Below are positions 26,111 to 29,873 of a stretch of DNA of 29,873 nucleotides, in pieces. Location: contig DAIQMR010000027.1 in the NCBI GenBank assembly GCA_036788835.1, positions 1-29,873 on the forward strand, read 5' to 3'. The notes below the pieces were generated by a model. That model saw nothing but the letters and a program-made list of their open reading frames with translations, did not search any database and was not told the DNA's origin. Every line of letters begins with the position of its first letter. The stretch's first letter is position 1. A program made the translations under genes and the position numbers. Source of the DNA: JALCSJ01 sp036788835 (GTDB lineage Bacteria > Bacillota > Negativicutes > Acidaminococcales > Acidaminococcaceae).

Positions 26111-26136
26111 AGCCTTTTGCTATATAGCAAAAGGCT
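26111..26136. repeat. 26-nt perfect palindrome downstream of the defence-like pair
   Basis: AGCCTTTTGCTAT is followed directly by its reverse complement. It lies 44 nt beyond the stop of the gene ending at 26180. It can form a hairpin of about 11 bp with a TATA loop, but no T tract follows on the minus strand, so a terminator role is unsure. Confidence 0.55.
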
Positions 26137-26179
26137 TAGGAAAATAGCTAAACATACAAAACAACCACCTATCAATTCT

Positions 26180-26725
26180 TCACAGCTTTAATAAATCGCA
26201 AAAATTATATACTCCCTTTACATGCTTAGTTATTCTGTTGTATTCAACAATCACTGCCTGAAGTTTATTTGCATCAGCATAATACTCTTTTATATAATCT
26301 TCTTTCTTGATGTCTTTTAGCTTAAGTTCTCCTTTACAATAATCACTTGGTTTCATCTTTCTTCTTTTCTTAAAGTCTTTCCATTTACCTTCGCTGATTA
26401 TTATAAATGATTCAATTTCCGGTTTAGTACAAATATTACATACTGTGCAACGATCAACATACTGTTTGTGAAACCTAATTATTTCCCTCGGTCTATCCAA
26501 AATACGCAAAAGCACTAGTTCTTTTTCATAAGCTACATGAAAATACTCTTTCTCAATTTCATATCCCTTTCTAAGAGTAGTAACCTCTTGCCCAACCAAG
26601 TCTTCCCTTGTAAAGCACAAAAATCCGCCATCTAACAGCAAATCAATTATTGTTTTTTCAGCGGTTCCTTCACAACTGCAAATAATATATTTGTCTTTGA
26701 GTGCTGATTTCAGAGTCTGCTGCAT
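26180..26725 (-). CDS. RloB/TOPRIM-like partner of the AAA ATPase (probable defence effector)
   Basis: A 181-residue protein. The N-terminus YIICSCEGTAEKTIIDLLL places Glu19 and Glu23 in a TOPRIM/RloB-like EG-x2-E motif; RILDRPRE (Asp77, Glu81) may be the second acidic cluster, and KPEIESFIIISEGKW (101-115) resembles the core strand of these nucleases. I recognise it as a small family that recurs beside AAA ATPases, comparable in layout to AbiLi/AbiLii and RloA/RloB. No function is shown for this member. The start overlaps the ATPase gene by 16 nt, so the two are co-translated. Four Cys residues are present but not in a clear zinc pattern. Confidence 0.65.
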   Translation of the reverse strand: MQQTLKSALKDKYIICSCEGTAEKTIIDLLLDGGFLCFTREDLVGQEVTTLRKGYEIEKEYFHVAYEKELVLLRILDRPREIIRFHKQYVDRCTVCNICTKPEIESFIIISEGKWKDFKKRRKMKPSDYCKGELKLKDIKKEDYIKEYYADANKLQAVIVEYNRITKHVKGVYNFCDLLKL

Positions 26726-27864
26726 ATCATCTGCCTCATTTGCTCAATACTCTCGTACTGAGGCGCTGTGCCGGTAAGAGCATTGGAGATTATCATATCA
26801 CTTTTTTTGATATCATTGCGATTGACTTCGTCTCTATAGTTAGTCGCACTTAGCTCGCCCTTATTCTTTCTAAAAATGTATACGCAATCTTTTCTATCAA
26901 TATAATCCAATAGTTCAGCATAATGTGTGGAAAAGATTAGGCACGCCCCATGAGGGTTAGTCTTTTTTGATTTAAACAAATTAATTATCATTTTTACCAA
27001 TTCTCTGTTGAAATGGTTTTCCAGTTCATCCACTATAAGATATCCTCCGGCGCGCAATACTATTATAGCTCTCAAAATAATATTTTGTCCCTTGATTGTC
27101 CCCGACGACAAAATTGTTGATATATACAGCGGATTATTTGTTTTTAATGGTTTGGAAACATTTTTAAATTTTACCTGCCATTCTCTATTTTTAGAACAAT
27201 TAAGAGATTGTATATTGTTATCAAACACTTGTAATACTTCAGAAGGTGTATCGCCCAAAGTAGTTAAAAAGTTAAATGTGACGTCCTTTATGCTTGTTCT
27301 TATTGCACTTCCATTTTCTTTTGTCACCATTATGACCATACTATCATCTTCTTTTAGCATAGCTAAAATATCTGCATCCAATTCGCTTCTTGTTTTTCTA
27401 GTAACATTCTCGCCCGTAAAATCAGTTATATCTTTCTTTGTTTTTACACTAGTTGCTGTTTTGCTAAAAAGAGCTTCTTCTTTAAAAAACCATCTTTCTT
27501 TTCTCTGTTCATCATACTTTATTCCTATTGTCGACTCGAGCTTGTAATACTTATTATCATGGAAAAAAATTGTCTTTAATATCGTTCCATCTTGAACAGC
27601 AGGATTATATAAACGTCTCAGCTGATTTAGGTTAAAGTTTTCTATTACCAAACTTATAGCTATGCTTAACAAAGAAAGGCATGTTGTCTTCCCTGTAGCA
27701 TTCAAACCAATAAACGCTACTGTGTTCTGAGCATAAATATTATTATCAGCTATTTTATACAACTTCTCAGTCTGCAATACCCTATCTTCTGCAAATAAGT
27801 CTATTTGCAGCTTTCCCTTTGAAAACAATTTTAGTTTATTAAACTCAACACTCAATATTTTCAT
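26710..27864 (-). CDS. AAA (ABC/OLD-type) ATPase of a two-gene defence-like module
   Basis: A 384-residue ATPase related to the AAA_15/AAA_21 and RloA/AbiLi group. Walker A is GLNATGKTT (53-61). After a long insertion (about 85-245) come an ABC-like signature ILSSGTIKGQN (252-262), Walker B LIVDELENHF (around 278-284) and the H-loop STHYAEL (His314). The N-terminus MKILSVEFNKLKLF is the usual first strand. I chose the ATG at 27864 with GAGGTGAT upstream; a GTG at 27873 adds three residues. Such ATPases sense phage or damaged DNA and license a partner nuclease. The partner here is the overlapping gene. The promoter is embedded in a large palindrome. Confidence 0.85.
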   Translation of the reverse strand: MKILSVEFNKLKLFSKGKLQIDLFAEDRVLQTEKLYKIADNNIYAQNTVAFIGLNATGKTTCLSLLSIAISLVIENFNLNQLRRLYNPAVQDGTILKTIFFHDNKYYKLESTIGIKYDEQRKERWFFKEEALFSKTATSVKTKKDITDFTGENVTRKTRSELDADILAMLKEDDSMVIMVTKENGSAIRTSIKDVTFNFLTTLGDTPSEVLQVFDNNIQSLNCSKNREWQVKFKNVSKPLKTNNPLYISTILSSGTIKGQNIILRAIIVLRAGGYLIVDELENHFNRELVKMIINLFKSKKTNPHGACLIFSTHYAELLDYIDRKDCVYIFRKNKGELSATNYRDEVNRNDIKKSDMIISNALTGTAPQYESIEQMRQMICSRL

Positions 27865-27908
27865 AGTTATCACCTCATAGTTGTAAGTGGTAAATTCACT
27901 TGCAATTT

Positions 27909-27937
27909 ATTATAGCACAAAATACAGATTTAAACAA
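27909..27937 (-). promoter_or_regulatory. Promoter of the ATPase gene pair
   Basis: Minus strand: -35 TTGTTT (27932-27937), 17-nt spacer, -10 TATAAT (27909-27914) with TGC extension. The leader is about 40 nt. The -35 and most of the spacer lie within one arm of the palindrome at 27916-27964. Confidence 0.65.
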
Positions 27938-27964
27938 ATTATTTGTTTAAATCTGTATTTTGTG
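27916..27964. repeat. 49-nt perfect palindrome between the GDSL and ATPase genes
   Basis: Two perfect 24-nt arms (27916-27939 and 27941-27964) around a single T at 27940. It lies 36 nt after the GDSL stop and overlaps the ATPase promoter. As RNA it would form a strong hairpin and may end GDSL transcription; as DNA it could be an operator. Confidence 0.85.
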
Positions 27965-28000
27965 GTTTTCTATATAAATAGATTAATTTATCCTTTTTTG

Positions 28001-28588
28001 TCACACTTCTATCTCGCGTTTCCAGATTTTTACTGCTTGTTCTCCCAATATCCGGTACCCTTCTTTATTAGGATGGACGCCATCTTCCAATAGTGCATCG
28101 ATATTGCCGTCAGATGCTTTTTCCAAAGTTTCTTGAAAGTCGAATATCGGCAATTGCCTTGCTTTGGCTTCATTGGTTAGCCATTGGCGTAATGCTGCTA
28201 ATTGCTTATTATGCGTGTCTAAATCAAAGCTCGATTGCCAGCCGGCTGCCACACTAGCAAGCGTAGTCAGAGGTTGTAACCCTAGCCAAACCAACACATC
28301 ATGGGATTTAGCATAGTCCATGATATCTGTAAGATTACCGGTTATTTTATTCAGCGGCTCGTCTACAAAAATGTCATTGGTCCCACCCATGAGAAATAGT
28401 ACGTCAGGCTTGTCAGTGCCAAAGCCGTCCCGCTTTAGGCCACAGCTCATGAGCAGCGTCAGCCTACCGCCACCGGCATCAATCTTTATTTGTGCGCCTG
28501 TTTGATTAGCTAGAATCGTTGTCCAGGCATATTTTTCAGATGTATTCCAGCAACTGGTTAAACTGTCGCCGATGCATAAAAGTTTCAT
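28001..28588 (-). CDS. SGNH/GDSL-family hydrolase
   Basis: A 195-residue cytoplasmic esterase/lipase-type enzyme with no signal peptide. Block I is CIGDSLTS with the catalytic Ser9, block II a glycine-rich AGGGR, block III GGTND (Asn71), and block V EDGVHPNKEGY supplies Asp169 and His172, so the catalytic set is complete. The family includes TesA-like thioesterases and carbohydrate esterases; the substrate is unknown. The ATG at 28588 has AGGAG 9 nt upstream. The 3' end of this gene exists in two further broken copies at 28761-28797 and 29607-29741. Confidence 0.9.
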   Translation of the reverse strand: MKLLCIGDSLTSCWNTSEKYAWTTILANQTGAQIKIDAGGGRLTLLMSCGLKRDGFGTDKPDVLFLMGGTNDIFVDEPLNKITGNLTDIMDYAKSHDVLVWLGLQPLTTLASVAAGWQSSFDLDTHNKQLAALRQWLTNEAKARQLPIFDFQETLEKASDGNIDALLEDGVHPNKEGYRILGEQAVKIWKREIEV

Positions 28589-28609
28589 GAAGTTCATCTC
28601 CTGTTACTT

Positions 28610-28638
28610 ATTATAATACTATTCGCCTGTCAAGACAA
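28610..28638 (-). promoter_or_regulatory. Promoter of the GDSL gene
   Basis: Minus strand: -10 TATAAT (28610-28615), with -35 TTGTCT 17 nt upstream (28633-28638). A perfect TTGACA is present too, but only 12 nt from the -10. The leader would be about 15 nt. Confidence 0.5.
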
Positions 28639-28688
28639 AACACACATCAACTTGCCCTGCTGCCAACAAATGTATGTTATAGTTTATG

Positions 28689-28761
28689 ACAAAATGGACA
28701 GGTCTGTTTGTAATGCCGCAATGGTTTTCTGCGGTGTGACAAACAGACCTGTCCATTTTGT
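28689..28761. repeat. Large palindromic element with 23-bp perfect arms
   Basis: The arms are 28689-28711 and 28739-28761, perfectly complementary, around a 27-nt centre that itself folds by CCGCA (28716-28720) with TGCGG (28730-28734). One side of the centre contains GTGTGACAAA, the motif of the hairpin at 23587. Half of this element, with its centre, recurs at about 29591-29635. It resembles a REP/MITE-type dispersed repeat. Confidence 0.8.
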
Positions 28762-28797
28762 TGCAATTCTATCTCGCACTTCTAGATTTTAGCTGTT
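28761..28797 (-). pseudogene. Short fragment of a GDSL gene 3' end
   Basis: The minus strand reads as a decayed version of the last codons of the GDSL gene (KIWKREIEV appears as KI, stop, KCEIEL) and runs directly into the palindrome at 28689-28761. It aligns with both the intact gene end and the longer fragment at 29607-29741. Confidence 0.65.
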
Positions 28798-28825
28798 TCT
28801 GTGCAACTTGCAATGAAGCTTTCAC

Positions 28826-29095
28826 CTATTTTATAAACGCGTCATAGTATTTCATAAGTTTTGCATCCGTCGTATTATAGATATTATCGCCTTCAAAATA
28901 GTCCTTCAGCTCTTCAATACAGAAGTCAAGCTCCCCTTGCCTGAACTTGTTTTTCGTATCTTTTTTAGTGAGCTGCAGAAGCTCAATAGCCTTATTACAA
29001 AAGCTCTCGGCTTTGGTTTTGTCGTGTTTATTCTGCCATTTTATAGCTCGTCCTACTTCGCTGCCAATATTAGATATCTGCATTCCTATAGGCAT
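28826..29095 (-). CDS. Small helical protein paired with DUF5674 (possible toxin-antitoxin partner)
   Basis: An 89-residue, mostly helical protein: MPIGMQISNIGSEVGRAIKW, then AIELLQLTKKDTKNKFRQGE and DYFEGDNIYNTTDAKLMKYYD. I recognise it as a recurrent small family without a named function; a HEPN-type fold is possible, but I do not see a clean R-x4-6-H motif. The ATG at 29095 has AGGTGG 6 nt upstream and gives the family's usual length; an ATG at 29122 would add nine residues and overlap the preceding gene. It lies 11 nt after the DUF5674 gene. Confidence 0.7.
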   Translation of the reverse strand: MPIGMQISNIGSEVGRAIKWQNKHDKTKAESFCNKAIELLQLTKKDTKNKFRQGELDFCIEELKDYFEGDNIYNTTDAKLMKYYDAFIK

Positions 29096-29106
29096 TGCGA
29101 ACCACC

Positions 29107-29448
29107 TTACATCTCTATCCATTTATGCACTATCTCCTTAATTCTTTCTCTTATCTTTGGATCAGCTATTTCACGTCCCGCTCTTGGAAATCCAGCTTCT
29201 CTATTACGCGGAGGATTAATCATTGAGTCAAACTCAATGTCCGATTCACCAAAAACAATATTTATTCCATAAAGCATTTTCTGATTTGAACCGTTTTCCA
29301 GCAAAAGCTCTTCTATGTCAGAGTGCAATTCGGCATCAACAGCTATTATACCTTTTTCGATATCAACTACAGCTTTTGACATATAATCAAAATATTCTTC
29401 CATCTTTTGCAAATCACTTATTGTAATTTTCTTATCAAGAATTTTCAA
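29107..29448 (-). CDS. DUF5674 family protein
   Basis: A 113-residue protein beginning at a TTG: the sequence GGAGGAGATAAA stands immediately before the TTG at 29448, whereas the upstream ATGs at 29466 and 29478 have no binding site. The conserved parts are KAVVDIEKGIIAVDAELHSD, LLLENGSNQKMLYGINI, IEFDSMINPPRN and DPKIRERIKEIV, which I recognise as DUF5674. No function is established for the family. It commonly occurs with a small neighbour, as here, which suggests a toxin-antitoxin-like or regulatory pair (inference). Confidence 0.8.
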   Translation of the reverse strand: MKILDKKITISDLQKMEEYFDYMSKAVVDIEKGIIAVDAELHSDIEELLLENGSNQKMLYGINIVFGESDIEFDSMINPPRNREAGFPRAGREIADPKIRERIKEIVHKWIEM

Positions 29449-29526
29449 ATTTATCTCCTCCTGCATTAATATTTTCAATTTCTGAGGTAGATTTTGTGGT
29501 AAATTGTTTACAACTATTATTAATAT

Positions 29527-29551
29527 ATTATATCATATGGGGCGATGTCAG
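29527..29551 (-). promoter_or_regulatory. Promoter candidate for the DUF5674 pair
   Basis: Minus strand: an extended -10 TGATATAAT at 29527-29535. Alternatively, CTGACA (29546-29551) with TATATT (29522-29527) at 18 nt. Either gives a leader of about 70-80 nt before the TTG start. Confidence 0.45.
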
Positions 29552-29590
29552 CCTAGAAGGATTCATTCAATATCTTTAAACTCTTCGTAA

Positions 29591-29635
29591 GAAAACCATT
29601 GCGGCATTACAAACATACCAGTCCCTTTTGTTGCA
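29591..29635. repeat. Half copy of the large palindromic element
   Basis: The stretch GAAAACCATTGCGGCATTAC and the following arm match one half of the element at 28689-28761 (in inverted orientation) with a few substitutions; the other arm is absent. It follows the GDSL-tail fragment in the same way as at 28761. Confidence 0.65.
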
Positions 29636-29741
29636 CTTCTATCTCGCGTTTCCAGATTTTTATTGCTTGTTCACCTAAGATTATATATCCTTCTCTAGTA
29701 GGATGGACGCTGTCTTCCAGCAGTGCGTCGATATTGCCGTC
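29607..29741 (-). pseudogene. 3' fragment of a second GDSL hydrolase gene
   Basis: The minus strand reads DGNIDALLEDSVHPTREGY, then ILGEQAIKIWKREIEV, a close relative of the last 38 residues of the GDSL protein at 28001-28588. The original TGA stop has become CAA, so the frame runs on for eight codons to TAA at 29607. Everything before the DGNID block is missing. It lies 26 nt after malQ, so a full GDSL gene probably once followed malQ directly. Confidence 0.85.
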
Positions 29742-29767
29742 ATGTGTGTCGCAGTTTAATCACACTG

Positions 29768-29873
29768 TTATCGTTTATACTTTGCGCACAAGCTCTGGAG
29801 CCAGGCTGCAGGTGCAGAGTCCAATTGTTCGGCTGTGAGTTTCCATGTCCAGTTGCCTGCGGCAACGCCGGGA
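29768..29873 (-). CDS. malQ: 4-alpha-glucanotransferase (amylomaltase), C-terminal end only
   Basis: The last 34 codons of a gene entering from the right edge and stopping with TAA at 29768-29770. The peptide PGVAAGNWTWKLTAEQL, followed by WLQSLCAKYKR, is the closing motif of MalQ (GVA-x-GNW-x-W). MalQ transfers glucan chains during maltodextrin and glycogen use. The GC content is clearly higher than in the rest of the window, which suggests core genome and marks the right boundary of the accessory region. Confidence 0.8.
   Translation of the reverse strand, partial: PGVAAGNWTWKLTAEQLDSAPAAWLQSLCAKYKR

Larger units (their letters stand above)
25920..26179. other. Non-coding regulatory or recombined stretch
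   Basis: About 260 nt, AT-rich, no reading frame. From left to right it holds an 8-bp inverted repeat (CCTGATAT and ATATCAGG, 25912-25935), a promoter, three phased repeats and a 26-nt palindrome, each listed separately. Confidence 0.6.

Noticed and set aside
27008..27547. A 179-codon open frame on the plus strand
   Set aside because: It is fully antisense to the ATPase gene, whose motifs are intact; the composition is typical of a shadow frame.
29599..29838. A 79-codon open frame on the plus strand at the right edge
   Set aside because: It is the complement of the malQ end and the GDSL fragment, both of which are recognisable on the minus strand.

Overview
The window reads as part of a low-GC, diderm Firmicute (a Negativicutes-type organism). 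Strong AGGAGG-like ribosome binding sites and AT-rich genes suggest Firmicutes, while an O-polysaccharide ABC exporter, D-rhamnose genes and a phosphoethanolamine-transferase-like protein suggest an outer membrane. The taxon is inference; no rRNA or tRNA gene is present. Every supported gene lies on the minus strand, so transcription runs from high to low coordinates.

From about 22060 down to the left edge lies one long polysaccharide locus. In transcription order it holds: the ABC exporter wzm-wzt; a 577-residue protein that looks like a Kdo-transferase-type capping enzyme with a C-terminal beta-sandwich; a small unknown gene; three GT4 glycosyltransferases; gmd and rmd (GDP-mannose to GDP-D-rhamnose); another small unknown gene; a large tandem GT4 enzyme; an IS110-family insertion; manC (GDP-mannose supply); a YfhO-like GT-C membrane protein; rfbF-rfbG (glucose 1-phosphate to CDP-4-keto-6-deoxyglucose); a GtrA-like flippase; and an HMGL/DRE-TIM aldolase cut by the window edge. 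The gene set resembles the A-band/common polysaccharide loci of other bacteria: a D-rhamnose homopolymer or D-rhamnose-rich chain made in the cytoplasm, capped, recognised by the carbohydrate-binding tail of Wzt and exported by Wzm. The left-hand CDP-sugar/GtrA/GT-C genes could build a side-chain modification added outside the membrane.

The IS110 element sits between the tandem glycosyltransferase gene and manC. A 12-bp direct repeat flanks it, one copy of which contains the manC ribosome binding site. About 400 nt of non-coding sequence follows the transposase and is a candidate guide (bridge/seek) RNA. One of its predicted hairpins contains an 8-nt match to the insertion site.

From 22345 to 25343 are two separately transcribed envelope genes: a WbaZ/WbpZ-type GT4 and an EptA/CptA-like phosphoethanolamine transferase. 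From 25414 to 29742 is an accessory island: a KTSC-domain orphan, the remnant of a DUF4143 ATPase, a promoter with three helically phased upstream repeats, a two-gene AAA-ATPase + RloB/TOPRIM-like pair (probable phage defence) driven from a promoter buried in a 49-nt perfect palindrome, a GDSL hydrolase, a DUF5674 + small helical protein pair, and two broken copies of the GDSL gene tail associated with a dispersed palindromic repeat. At the right edge is the C-terminal end of malQ, which looks like host core sequence.

Base composition is mosaic: the glycosyltransferase genes and exporter are very AT-rich, while the IS element, the WbpZ-like gene, GDSL and malQ are visibly richer in GC.
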